47,187 bases of DNA, from NCBI RefSeq assembly GCF_963678635.1, contig NW_026970799.1:1-47187 (forward strand). The letters are read 5' to 3'. Below, piece by piece: positions 1-11,399 of the stretch. The notes under the pieces were generated by a model. The model saw only the letters and a list, made by a program, of their open reading frames with translations, made no database searches and had not been told where the DNA came from. The DNA comes from Symsagittifera roscoffensis. Taxonomy: Eukaryota > Xenacoelomorpha > Acoela > Convolutidae. Within the stretch, counting starts at the first letter, position 1. The number at the start of each line of letters is the position of its first letter. A program made the translations under genes and the position numbers.

Positions 1-2216
1 GATGATCAATTATTGTCTATCTGTGATCACCAAATTTGAAAAAAAAAAAGGGTTTTGTGATTATGTGGCCGTAAGTTCCGACTACTTTGCTTCCATCTTT
101 GACAGAACCTTCATTCCTAGCGAAAGTGTGACGTAATTCACTCGTAAGTTTTCTTGTGCAATTATCAGTCAGAGGTGCAGAATTGAGTTGCTAATCAGTA
201 AAGAGCTGTTTCGTTAGATAGCAGACAAAGGTATAGTTTAATAGTCTTTTAGTGTAATTTTTGTGGTCTAATGTTGTTTTTTAGACACGAAAAACCAATT
301 CTTCGGCTGCATAAAAATATTGAATCAAAACTTCCAAAATAAAAAAAAATTGAGTTTTGTTTTCTAGTCTTTGATAAAATTGTTACTTTCAGAATTTCTT
401 TTGAACACAATTGCGGATCAAGGACGATTCAAAATTTTTTTTTCAAAACTGGATTTCTATTACGTTTAGGAACCCGGATTGCTTGCTCGCCGGTATAGAC
501 CTACCAGATTCAGCAATACTTTATGAACCAGTACTGCAAATCAGATCATAGATAAGTGGCTACTGGTCAGCGCTTGAAAAAGCGATGGTTATTTTTATCT
601 ATATTGCAGCACTGAATCATGAAAAAAATCAATGTGATAAAAGAAGTCCCAAAAAAAACAGCCATGAATGTTTTAACTTAAGTGTAGAACTGAATCATGG
701 ATAAATCAATGTGACGAAGGTTATTCCAGAAATCAGCGCTGATTGAGAGATAATTAAGCGCTAATTCCAATATTCATCGCTGTAACAGAGATGGTTTTGT
801 GCTAATTCAGAGCTGGGTTTTTTAGAGCTAGCATTTAAGCGGGTTTTCCGAATTTTAGCTATGTTTTTTGTCATGGTCTTGAATAATTGCCGATATTCAT
901 CTCCGTGACGTCAAGTTTTTACGTATAATGAAAAATTAAACAATAGGCACATGAGTATTGTCAGTCTGTTTTTTCTCATTATATAATTTTTTACGCTCTG
1001 GCATAAACATACGCAAATGAGAGAAGATGAGTTTTATAATCAATTATGAAGAAAGTAAGGCTGTGGGTTGTCCATTTTGGTACCCCTACAATTAGTAGGC
1101 ACTTGACAAACATAAATAGTAGTGTTAAAATATTTAGTTTTTAAAACGTTTAGATTCGATGAAAAAAAAATATGTGAATTGTGTTGAGTCTATTAGTTCT
1201 TGGACGCATAAATTGTTTAAGACAACCTGAAAATGTTCCAAAACTCCTGAAACATTGTAGATTGTCAGATATCAAAAACTGTCAGTTGAAACTAAACTTA
1301 CATTGGCTTTTTGCTCATTGAGTCAAAAACAATATTTGCTTCTGTATACGTAAAAAAATCGTTGGTTTTGAAGTTAAATGCCAAATCTAAAACAAATCCT
1401 ACAACTTGATGAATTTTCCCCGATTCTGATAAAACAAAAAGCCATAAGAACAAGTCGTAACGTGGGATTGATTGTTTTTCATAATTCTCGGATTTGCAAC
1501 CCTAATTTTAGTGTGCGATGATTGGATTGTTTGGAAAACCAATTGAGCAAACTCTTTTAGTTTTGTAAAATTCCACGTTTTTGGACAACCAATGCTGTCA
1601 AGCCTAAATTTTGGATGACTAATTGTTCCGACCTCCGGAGAATGTGAGGTACATTTATATGATTGGAGTGTTTTTTGTCTGTGCTCGAGTAATGCTATGT
1701 GCTCACTTTTGAACGTCAGAGCATAAATTGAGCACCTCGATTCGGCAGCACACTACAATAATAACCTGATTTTATGTGCACCCTAAAACGAGTCTATGTA
1801 AGCTGCTAGTTTTTTAATACTAATTATCCAGCACTACATAATTGTTCACAGCTCAATTGAGGCAAGCTAATTGATCTTATTAATTCCATATGCCGTCCAT
1901 ATTACATTATTCAAAAACTATTCTAAGCAAGTTGAAGCAGGGCAATTGGGACATTTAGGGTTTTGCCCTGATATTCGAGCAATCTTGCTCAGTTTTGTTA
2001 GGCCTTGAAAAATTGTATGAGTTCACATTGAATTTGAATTTGATGCAGATAAAATGCATCGCAGTATGCTTTATAGAATCTGCTTCAGCTAAAAATAATA
2101 TATTTGTGCCCTAATTTTCCTTTGCTCCCTATTGTAGACTTATGAAGTCTTGTTAAAATCTTTGGTCTGTGGATGCTTACGATAATTAACTTTCTTTGAA
2201 ATATTCATTCATTTAT
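1..2216. other. Unrecognised single-copy AT-rich DNA
   Basis: No open reading frame of 60 codons or more, no RNA gene and no transposon end were recognised. A short phrase resembling ctgaatcatg...aaatcaatgtga occurs twice (about 612-635 and 691-713), which is a weak local duplication. The left border of the 11.9-kb duplicated segment lies at 2217. This stretch is not repeated elsewhere in the window as far as I can see by eye. Confidence 0.5.
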
Positions 2217-3348
2217 ACTCCAATGTCTTTGATAAAAACAGCCTAATTTTTGAAATGACATACTACAAGTTTACCGAAGTTTTTCTTCTTCCTTTAAGTA
2301 GAAGATTTTGTATACTGCGCGCTGGAAAAACTCGAGTGGTCAACCTAACATAAAGGCAGAAGACAATGGCAAATTTCAGGAACACTCTGAGCTGAAAACG
2401 GCACGCAATTAACAAAATTAATTATTTGCTCTCCGCAAAAACACAGAAAAGGTATGAGAAAACTGACGAATACTGCTCATTGAAAAAGATATCAAACCAC
2501 TAAAAACAACCAAACCATAATAATTGGAACAAAGCCGCGCCACTGACAAGAAATGGTTTTTAATAAAGTCTAGGAAATTATATGACAAGCAAATTAGATG
2601 ACCTTAAAATAAGAGAGTTTAAGCAACAACCCTTTAAGAACTCAAAGAATAAGAACTAAGTGAGCAAGTTTTTTTTATAGAAAGAAATTGTGCAAAAACA
2701 AAAATGTTATATCATCACAGAACCAATCAAAAATATCAAATAAAATTTATTATAAAAACAATCAATCGAAAAAAAATAGTACACAATCGAACAATATAGT
2801 AAGCAGCTGTGACAATAAGAACAATTTCAATTTTTTTTGGTACAATAACCAATTTGTACTTAACTAAAAATTAACTTGGGTCTGTAATTATTTTCACGCA
2901 AATTTCACGCCAATTATTGTCTAAATTCCGTTGATTTCAGATAGTGTTATTTGCTAGTCGTCTGATTTCCTGATTAAACCTTGCTGAGTCTCAAACAAAA
3001 TCCCCTGGTTTCTAGAATTTCTTTTGTCTCAGTCATTGTTCTGACCAGTATAAAAAATGGTGGAACTTTGTGTTTCGATGTATTTTATTTTTCTTTCTTT
3101 TTTCCTTTTCCACGCAAAATTAGGTTTTACAAATAATGATCGCAATGGATTGAGTAACATACCACATTGAAGCCTTTTCAATCGTGATTCGAACGACATA
3201 AAAAATGTTCAAAAAATTTTCCCACTGTCACTATTCAAAATTTTTGAGTCTGAGTCTAATTTCTAGCGAGGAAAGCGATCGAGTAGCATTCGTTATACAA
3301 AAATGTTGACCATTTAAACTAAAAATTCTGAATTTACAGAAAAAAAAC

Positions 3349-3466
3349 CTGCATTAAGCGCTTTCTCGGCCATAAAAAAGATTCAGAATGCTGCATTAAG
3401 CGCTGCATTAAGCGCTGCAATAAGCGGTTTTGAATGCTGCATTAAGCGCTTTCTCGGCCATAAAAA
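3349..3466 (+). repeat. CTGCATTAAGCG minisatellite, copy 1
   Basis: The 12-mer CTGCATTAAGCG and close variants (CTGCAATAAGCG) occur four to five times, interleaved with the phrase ctttctcggccataaaa, which appears at both ends. The whole block is a short compound minisatellite. One 12-mer more is present here than in the second copy of the duplication. Confidence 0.85.
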
Positions 3467-4255
3467 AAATTTCAGACAAATTTAAAATTGATAGTGTTAC
3501 TAAAAAATTTTAGATTTTTTTCGCCTTTTTTTTTCTTCGTTCATTTATTTTTTGAAAGAATTTTAGTAATTTATGACTACTTTAATAAGTTTTTATGCGT
3601 TTGTATAGTTCTAAAACAACACCACGCAGAAAAATAGAAAAGTTTTTTTTTCGTAGTTTTTTACGTATCTGGTCGGAATATTCTGTGCTACGTGCACATC
3701 AACAGGCTATCTTTGTTTTCACTTGTTTTTTACTACCTGTAGAGGTGCCTGCTTTTCATGTTTGTTGTTGAGCTTTTTACGTTGGAAAATTACGATCTTA
3801 ATACTGACGGATATTTGGATCAAATTTGTGACAATAAGACAGCACGGCGGTGTCCTCATGAAGGAGGAACGAATGATGGAAAACAATTAAGCAATCAGAA
3901 CCGCTAGGCGTTCCTATTGGCCGAAATTTTGTTGCAAAAACCAAAATCAATATTAATATAAAATCAGTTATAGCAACACAGCAAAGTTATTCTGTACAAT
4001 TTGTGCAGCTATACAAAATATTTTTTGTTTATGTTTTTCAAATTTTAAAATGGTTTTAGACTTTTTTCAATAACCCAGTTCAATTTTACGTCAATTGAAA
4101 CTTCAGGCAGCTGCTTTTTCATTCGGTCAAAATTAATTTTAATGGCCTGGATTTAATCGCATCTCTAAGATCTTCCTTTTTTGAGATTTTTGAATACTCA
4201 ATTCCGAATGACTGAAGAGTTTGGTAATTTATCCAACTCAATTGAAGCAGGTTCG

Positions 4256-4405
4256 CTAATTTGTGCAAAATCTGCACTCTAGCGAGCCACGTGTGGCGTT
4301 AAATCTGTGCAGGCTGCCCTTGAGAACTTTTTCATGGATATGGAGATTGTTTCTTAGCTCGGTATCTCTTTTCAAGGACGCCATGAACTCTTCCCGGGTT
4401 CCTAA
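4256..4405 (-). other. Short coding-like ORF, unrecognised (copy 1)
   Basis: A minus-strand frame is open for 49 codons between stops. From the ATG at 4384 it reads 42 residues, beginning MASLKRDTELRN and ending CRFCTN, with mixed charged and polar residues unlike the Phe/Lys/Asn-rich translations of surrounding AT-rich DNA. The codons are richer in G and C than the flanks, and a tttattgtag tract just upstream could be a splice acceptor. I do not recognise a family. It may be an exon, a relic of a mobile-element ORF, or chance. It is repeated at 16137-16286. Confidence 0.25.
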
Positions 4406-4515
4406 CTACAATAAATGCCGGTTGTATCGAAATTCAACAATTTGAGGGCAACGCTACAAACTTTGAAACCCACTGTAATTATCGTTCTTTCGTCCGTTTT
4501 GCACCATAAAAGCCT

Positions 4516-4914
4516 TCAAGCTGTATGTCTATACGTGAACTTCATTGAAAAGTATCGGGTGCATAACTGGCCAACAGTGGACCCATTTTTTTGCTGGCAA
4601 TCTTCAGCAGAAAAAATCCTTGATTTGTAAGTTAGGTTACATGTTCTTGATAAATTTAGAAACACTTGCCTTTTTATAGTTGCACTGTCATATGTTTGGC
4701 GATAGCTCAGAAGACAATGTACTAACCTACTAACAAACCAACACACCAACCAAATTGTCCGTGCTGTACATTCGCAAAAAGCTAAGAACCCTCGCTTAAC
4801 AGTTGCAAACCGCCTCATAAAACAAAAAAGTCGCCAAAAATCAATTTCGAACTCGCGGCCTAGTTGAACTACATCACATCGGAAACGTTCTATAGTGTTT
4901 GAACTTACGATCAA
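4516..4914 (-). other. 132-codon ORF, unrecognised (copy 1)
   Basis: This is the longest ATG-initiated frame in the duplicated segment, 132 residues on the minus strand. It has no signal peptide pattern, no zinc-binding array and no motif I can place. The middle part (residues about 50-70) is hydrophobic and Trp/Cys-rich (TIWLVCWFVSRL), which could be a membrane segment or just the translation of a simple ac/tg-rich stretch (aacaaaccaacacacc on the plus strand). Probably not a gene. It recurs at 16397-16795. Confidence 0.15.
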
Positions 4915-5067
4915 TCTTCTGGTTTTGTCACATACCGGATACTCAAATAAATCTTTGAAACCACTACAGTGGATGAACGATTCAACGTATCAAGTATCAA
5001 TTAAGTGAAGAACGCTACCTCAAATTCGCCTTAATGCTTACAAAGCACACTAAAAAGTTTTGCCATT

Positions 5068-5474
5068 GCTATTCAATAGGGTTTTTGCGACTAATTTGAT
5101 TAAAATCACTTCAATTTCTATCAGTTTGGAACACCCACACTGTCATATGTTTTCAAATCCTTATTCGGTGGTATTTCTCATTCGGTGGTATTGCTCATAG
5201 TTGTATTCGTCGACAGGTAGCTGGAAATTTAGAGTCCCAGCATCCAATAATTTGTTTTTGGTCTGAAATAAATTTCATACCCAGAACAGAGTATAGGATT
5301 CTGGGACTTTTTTGCGGCTGTCAGTCGACGAATGCAACTATGGACAATACTATTGGAAGCAAGACACATTTTAAAATTCTATTTGGCTAGCGGGATGATT
5401 ATAAAATAAGGTATTCAAAAGGTAATCTGAAGTGATTTTGATCAAATTAGTCGCAAGAACCCACCTGAATTGCA
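5068..5474. mobile_element. Foldback / long inverted-repeat element (copy 1)
   Basis: Two arms of about 175 bases are inverted repeats of each other around a spacer of about 50 bases. Outer arms: gggtttttgcgactaatttg near 5079 pairs with the reverse complement of caaattagtcgcaagaaccc near 5444-5463. Inner arms: catagttgtattcgtcgac near 5196 pairs with the reverse complement of gtcgacgaatgcaactatg near 5324-5342, and gagtcccagcatcc pairs with ggattctgggactt. Mismatches are scattered, so the hairpin is aged. The layout fits a foldback-type MITE. I found no convincing target-site duplication. Confidence 0.75.
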
Positions 5475-5725
5475 TTTTAAGCAAATGACCCAAAAACACT
5501 GATGGCGAAGTATCATTCTCAACGCTTACGCAATTGAACAGTCAATTCCTGCGAAAAAGCCATAACTCTCCCATTTGAGCAGTGATTCAAAACAATTGTT
5601 CTCATCATTTTATCACCTGAATTATTCAATAATGAAGTGGAGAAATGTTCTATCATTTCGTTCAAATTATTGGCAAAAACCAAGCTTAATCAATTCTGGA
5701 GTTAAAAAATATCTGGACTCCTGAA

Positions 5726-5935
5726 CTATGAGAACTTAATCAACACTAGAGTTTCTAAGACGTAACAAAGTGTCCGAATAAATATAGTCAGAAAAAGGAC
5801 CATAGCTTCCTTGAATTGAGATACCGAGCTCAGGACCGGTCCTGGCAAGAGTGCGGCGGCAAGATAAGCACACTTGGTTTGCACTAGTTGGCGACCCTCC
5901 TTCACCTCAGTTGTGTCTAATGAATGAATGAACTC
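5726..5935 (-). other. Coding-like open frame, unrecognised (copy 1)
   Basis: A minus-strand frame is open for 69 codons in a locally GC-richer island. The translation includes QLVQTKCAYLAAALLPGP and then a hydrophobic stretch (MVLFLTIFIRTLCYVL) that could be a membrane helix. An ATG followed by GTGAGAG lies just upstream at about 5937-5945, resembling a splice donor. The plus strand is also open over part of this island and ends at atgaatgaatga, a tail style seen in some LINEs. I cannot choose between an exon and a LINE 3' remnant. It recurs at 17607-17816. Confidence 0.25.
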
Positions 5936-7011
5936 TCACCATTTTGTGCTGTCTGATGGCGTTCCTCGTGATGTTGTTCACTTTTTAAAAAATGGATGAA
6001 AAATTTTTAAACAAGTTAAAAGTGATATACTTTGCATCTAGTAAATCAGTCAATACACCAAATGGTTTGCCTCATTCAATATGAAAATATTTTTAAGACG
6101 GATTATATTTCGCCGCTTACGCGTCAATAGCACAAAATATAATGCTTGTTAATTGTCTCAAAATGACCAGTTACAATCTTTAAAACCCGATTACTTAACA
6201 AAAAAGATAACAGGTGAAAAATAGTTTTTAAGATGAGCTCAAGACAACATTTTTGTTGGAATGACATATAAAAGTCCCGACTAAAATTATTAGTTGCAAA
6301 GTAAAAGTTTATCTGAACATCTGAACAAAAAAAAAACAACCTGAGCACAAATTTTCCACCTTTTCCTGCAAAAATCGAACAATTAAGTATGCTATCATAG
6401 ATTTACGAGCCACCTTTCGATTCTTCAAAAACTGCGTGTATGAAAGGGGGAAACAAGGGTTTTCAATCCAGAAAAAGTGCTTAATATACGCTTAACAAAA
6501 TCGATCAACCATAACTCTGAAAGAAAGTGGAGGTTATTCTTATCCAAGCCATACACACGCTCAGTTGGATCAGATGTTATTCTGGCGTTTTAAGAATTTC
6601 TCGACACTCTCCTCTGTAGTTGGAATTGAGCAATTTTTCATGCGGATTACCCAATGTTAATTTGGCAAAAAATTACGAAATGCGTACTTTTAATTTTGAA
6701 AAATTAGCAAGAGGGCGGATTTATGAGAAGGCTTTTTCGCACCTACCGAAGGGATGTTACCTCATATACAAACAAAAGGCCCCCTTTTTGGTATTATCTC
6801 TTTTCAAAATTTTCCAAAAAATTCCCAAAAACGGCATACTTGACCTTTTGTTTGTTTTTTTTTCAAAAAGTTACCAGGGGGACTAACTATTTTTTTTATA
6901 TCCGCGCATTCTTTTCAAAATAATTTTTTAATGTCTTCGATTTACCATCGAATTACGGCGGAGTGCGATAATCTTCTTTTATCATCCAGCTCTTACAAGA
7001 AAAACCGTTTT

Positions 7012-8196
7012 GATAAATTTTTTTTACGTCAAAAGTCAACAAAGCAAAATTTTGCTCCTCTTGGATGAACAGGACTTCACTAAAAAGCGTGAAGCGAAAT
7101 CTACCACTCACTGGCTTTGTAAAAAAAAAGCCCTTTTTACAGTACAGGAAGTGATTTGGGGTTCATTTGTCAGTTTTTTGATATTGATTTAAGACTTTTG
7201 ATAAACCATGATTAGATCATTTGATCTTTTGAGCAAGATTCATATTTTTAAACAAAATGCCAAGAGAGCTTAAAAGTCACATTTTTTTGTTTTAATAAAT
7301 CAAAGTATCGGTGGATTTAGAACTTGCGTTGAAAATTTTATGCTTTTTATTTTCTCACACTCTGTCAAGTGTTAGCATTTTTGTTCAGCTTGTTCAAATG
7401 CGGCATCTTTGTTTTAATATTTTTGATAACCTTTTGCATTTTTTAGTTTTTTTGATTCCTTAGATGAGATACTATTGATTGCGTGCGTTATTCAGTCTAC
7501 AGTTTTTTTTGTGCGGAAAACTTTCGCGTGGAATAAAAAAATTAAGAAAAGTTTTGTCACAAAACCCCAAAAAATATCTCTGAATTCGCCTATGACTCAC
7601 TGGATTTCTCGTTCAATTAAAATCTGGTCAGACCACGAAATTGATTATCTTCGCAACACAACCAATTTACTGAAAACAAAGTTCAAAATGGTTTGTTATA
7701 ATTGATTGTATTCAATTTTTTTGGCATTGAATTTAATTGTTTCTGTCAAAGTTATCCATTGTAATCAATTTTTTATGAAATAGTAATCCATTATGATCGA
7801 TTAAAGTCAAACTTTGCAGGTAGTTTTTGGTAGAAATGTTGCAAATTGTGCAAGACATTCTTTGAAATGTTTTGTACAGTTGTCACAAACAAAAAAAAAC
7901 GATTTTCCTTTATTATTGAGTATAATCCTTTATTATTGAATTTAATCGATTATGTTGTTATTTAAAAAAATATTGACTATGAAATTGCAACATAATCGAT
8001 TTTGCTCTATGGGCGTTCGGTGCGGGTATGTATCTTTAAAAGCTTTAGTAAAATCTGAAAATTTCGAGCGAGTCAACAGCATAGTGTTAATAATAAACCA
8101 GGTACCAAGTAAACTAACAAAAATGCGGAACTGCTACATAATATCAACCTAAGACTTATGAAACAACAGAAAAATTTAAAGAAAATCATTCAAATG
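7012..8196 (+). repeat. TAATC-rich repeat family, member a (copy 1)
   Basis: First of two adjacent direct repeats. It starts at ttttttttacgtcaaaagtc and ends at aatcattcaaatg, and the same text restarts at about 8205 (period about 1184). Order of modules: an AT-rich leader (7012-7690), a block rich in TTGATTATAATC-like words (7690-7810), a tgcaaattgtgcaagacattc phrase, more TAATC words (7900-7990), and a terminal module with gggcgttcggtgcgggtatg and gcgagcgagtcaacagcatag. It lacks the C/G-rich core of member b, which looks like an internal deletion. Short ORFs here are by-products; no coding function is evident. Confidence 0.8.
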
Positions 8197-10043
8197 TTAA
8201 ATTTTTTTTACGGCAAAAGTCAACAAAGCAAAATTTTGCTCCTCTTGGATGAACAGGACTTCACTAAAAAGCGTGAAGCGAAATCTACCACTCACTGGCT
8301 TTGTAAAAAAAAAGCGTTCCCATAAATTAAGTGTTTCTCTCAGCCCGCCCTTTTTACAGTACAGGAAGTGATTTGGGGTTCATTTGTTAGTTTTTTGATA
8401 TTGATTTAAGACTTTTGATAAACCATGATTAGATCATTTGATCTTTTGAGCAAGATTCATTTTTTTAAACAAAATGCCAAGAGAGCTTAAAAGTCACTTT
8501 TTTTTGTTTTAATAAATCAAAGTATCGGTGGATTTAGAACGTGCGTTGAAAATTTTATGCTTTTTATTTTCTCACACTCTGTCAAATGTTAGCATTTTTA
8601 TTCAGCTTGTTCAAATGCGGCATCTTTGTTTTAATATTTTTGATAACCTTTTGCATTTTTTAGTTTTTTGATTCCTTAGATGAGATACTATTGTTTGCGT
8701 GCGTTATTCAGTCTACAGTTTTTTTTGTGCGGAAAACTTTCGCGTGGAATAAAAAAATTAAGAAAAGTTTGTCATAAAACCCCAAAAAATATCTCTGAAT
8801 TCGCCTATGACTCACTGGATTTCTCGTTCAATTAAAATTTTGTCAGACCACGAAATTGATTATCTTGGCAACACAACCAATTTTTTGAAAACAAAGTTCA
8901 AAATGGTTTGTTATAATTGATTGTATTCAATTTTTTTGGCATTGAATTTAATTGTTTCTGTCAAAGTTATCCATTGTAATCAATTTTTTATGAAATAGTA
9001 ATCCATTATGATCGATTAAAGTCAAACTTTGCAGGTAGTTTTTGGTAGAAATGTTGCAAATTGTGCAAGACATTCTTTGAAATGTTTTGTACAGTTGTCA
9101 CAAACAAAACAAAAACCTCAGGTTCATCCGCCGCACTCTACGCCTTCCCTCTAGTTTTTTCTCCCCCCTCCACCCCAGCTTACCAACTTCCAACCGCAGC
9201 CCTCCTCGATTTTAAACCATCCGTCACTTGTTTTACCCCCCCCCCCCCCCCACCCCAACCGCACTCAGAAAATGTGGGGAAGGAAGAACGTGAGGGGAAG
9301 GGGGCTTAACTGGGAGGGGTGATGGTTGGGTAAAGGATATTAAGCGAGGTGGAGCTAAGCGATTTGAACCAATCCGTGATTCACGCCTCACCTTCAACCA
9401 TTACAACCACCTTCAATCAAAAACGTGAGTAAGGAAAATGTGGTGAAGGAAAACGCGTGAAGAGAAGGGGGAGAGGATAAACTGGGGGGTTGGTGGAGAG
9501 GGCTGGGGTAAAAAAAATTGTGCGAATAGTGATTTTGGAAAAAAAAAAGAAAAATTGTTGAACTGCCATCAGTTGAGAATTGAAAGAAAAAAAATATAAA
9601 TGAGTAAAATTCAAAAAGGTAAGAAATTAGCAAGCAAACAACGTAGCAGCTGCATTAGGCAGAAAACCAGATAAAATTAACACAAAAACGGAAGTTTTAT
9701 CGAAAACTTTCAAAAACCATGCATAATTGCTTACAATGGAATGAATTGCCGACTAAAATAATAAGAGTATAATCCTTTATTATTGAATTTAATCGATTAT
9801 GTTGTTATTTAAAAAAATATTGAATATGAAATTGCAACATAATCGATTTTGCTCTATGGGCGTTCGGTGCGGGTATGTATCTTTAAAAACTTTAGTAAAA
9901 TCTGAAAATTTCGAGCGAGTCAACAGCATAGTGTTAATAATAAACCAGGTACCAAGTAAACTAACAAAAATGCGTAACTGCTACATAATATCAACCTAAG
10001 ATTTATGAAACAACAGAAAAATTTAAAGAAAATCATTCAAATG
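8197..10043 (+). repeat. TAATC-rich repeat family, member b (copy 1)
   Basis: Second direct repeat, nearly identical to member a but longer. It keeps about 650 extra bases (about 9110-9770) with a C-rich tract at 9236-9252, G-rich text (gagaagggggagagg) and a tagcagctgcattaggcagaaa phrase before the second TAATC block. It ends with the same gggcgttcggtgcggg and gcgagcgagtcaacagc terminal module as member a. This is the fullest member and probably closest to the ancestral organisation. Confidence 0.8.
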
Positions 10044-10892
10044 TCGTTTTTTGGCTCGTTTGAAAAATCCGAGAAAGTTTGGCTGGTTTTTACTTGCGTT
10101 TTATTTTTTCGACATTTATGTAATTAAACCAATGAATACATATACATCAGCGCACTAGCCTCAACTCAGTGTAAGATAATCTGTTAATTTAATTATTTGG
10201 TAAAACGAGAACCCAATCAGAACAAAGAATGGCAAAACCAGTCAAAACAGTTTCATCGAGAGACCATCATTGCGAGATTCACAACAAATATTTTAGTTTT
10301 TCGCCTATATGATAGCGGAAAAAATGCGAGATTCAATACTCTCTCAGAAATGGAAAATTTATATGCTTTCCAAGTCCGTAGGAAAATCTGGCGTTCTGAC
10401 AAAAATTTAGTATAGGTCCAGCTCAATTAATTGTACACAAGACATATCTAGACTGGTGGTTTTTATTCCCTCTACCCTGCAATTATTTTTTGCATGTTGA
10501 TAAAAGAGTGCATGTAAAACAGGTTTATTGAAGCTCTCATTAGCCTCATTGGAGACGTCGGACCGTGAAATTTCCCAATTGTGTGTTTTCGTCTCTCATT
10601 AAAAGTGAAAAAAAAAGTTGATATTTTCTTTCATGCCTAATATTCTATCGCAAAGTATCAAAATTAGGTCTCAAAATTACCACAAAAGAGCTAAGCTAGC
10701 CTTAAATTTGAAAATATTCCTAGTTCTGAGCTTCGTTTTTCACTCAGAAACCGAGTCAGTTTTTCCAATAGACATCTGAAAAACTTGCAAAACCACTGAT
10801 GAGTTAAACATACCAAGTGATTGTCTCTAGAAGATTGACGAACTCGCATTCTTTTCCCATTAAATTTAATAAACAGAAACAATTTTTTGTAA
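10044..10892 (+). other. Unrecognised spacer DNA (copy 1)
   Basis: AT-rich sequence between member b and the coding-like frame at 10893. Short ORFs of 61-75 codons occur on both strands, but none shows a recognisable domain or consistent base use. The same stretch is present at 21927-22775. Confidence 0.4.
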
Positions 10893-11084
10893 GTAAAAGT
10901 GAAACAAGTGGCCGCCAACAGCTTGACTTTTTGTCCCCCACTAGCCCGGAATTACTACAACAGCTTGGCGGCAGACATCGCCCAAACAACCAATGCGGAT
11001 GAAGTCTTGCATAACTGCGTTACAATGCTATTCCAGCGTAATCATCCTTCGACTCGCCCGTTTTTTGGTTACGTTTCAGCTTGA
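10893..11084 (+). other. Coding-like open frame, unrecognised (copy 1)
   Basis: A 63-codon open frame with no ATG at its start. It opens right after a TAA at 10890-10892, and the first in-frame ATG is late (codon about 49). The translation is balanced and protein-like (for example SLAADIAQTTNADEVLHNC, then MLFQRNHPSTRPFFGY), and the DNA is clearly richer in G+C than the surroundings, which suggests a former or actual exon. I do not recognise the family. In a neighbouring frame the reading stays open to about 11181, which might reflect an old frameshift. It recurs at 22776-22967. Confidence 0.3.
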
Positions 11085-11399
11085 ATTTATCAATCAGAAT
11101 TTCAATATTTTGAAAGCAAGCTGCGGCACTAGTATTCAAACCCGTAAAAGTACCGAGAATAAAACAAAAAAATCCAGATGATCACAGAGTTCAAACTAAG
11201 ACGAAAAATTGAAGTTGTTGAACTTTCGCGGAATTTTCTCAAACGGTTCCCATTTTGGTCCTTTTGTAATTGATTTTTCAAAATCACATCATCTTATGAT
11301 TAAAAATTTCCTTAGAGGTATCAATTTTTGGGAGTTAACAGAAGCAAAACACTGTAAAATTTTGTCTTTCTGTTCACTGTGGAACTGAGGCTTAGGGGT

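Noticed and set aside
3184-3200. tRNA T-arm (gattcgaac on the minus strand)
   Set aside because: Flanking bases do not form the five-pair T stem, and no A box lies upstream.
4698-4720. tRNA gene starting ggcgatagctcagaag
   Set aside because: No B box at the right distance, no anticodon stem, and the following sequence is a simple aacaaaccaacacacc stretch.
4844-4871. tRNA-derived SINE on the minus strand (TAGTTCAACTAGG followed by GAGTTCGAAAT)
   Set aside because: A-box- and B-box-like words are present but almost adjacent, lacking the spacing of about 30 bases expected of a tRNA. No family or tail was seen.
7952-8152. Conserved 66-residue protein repeated four times (7952, 9799, 19832, 21682)
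   Set aside because: The copies lie in the terminal module of TAATC-family members a and b. The frame is not kept in the diverged members c or f, so the similarity reflects recent DNA duplication.
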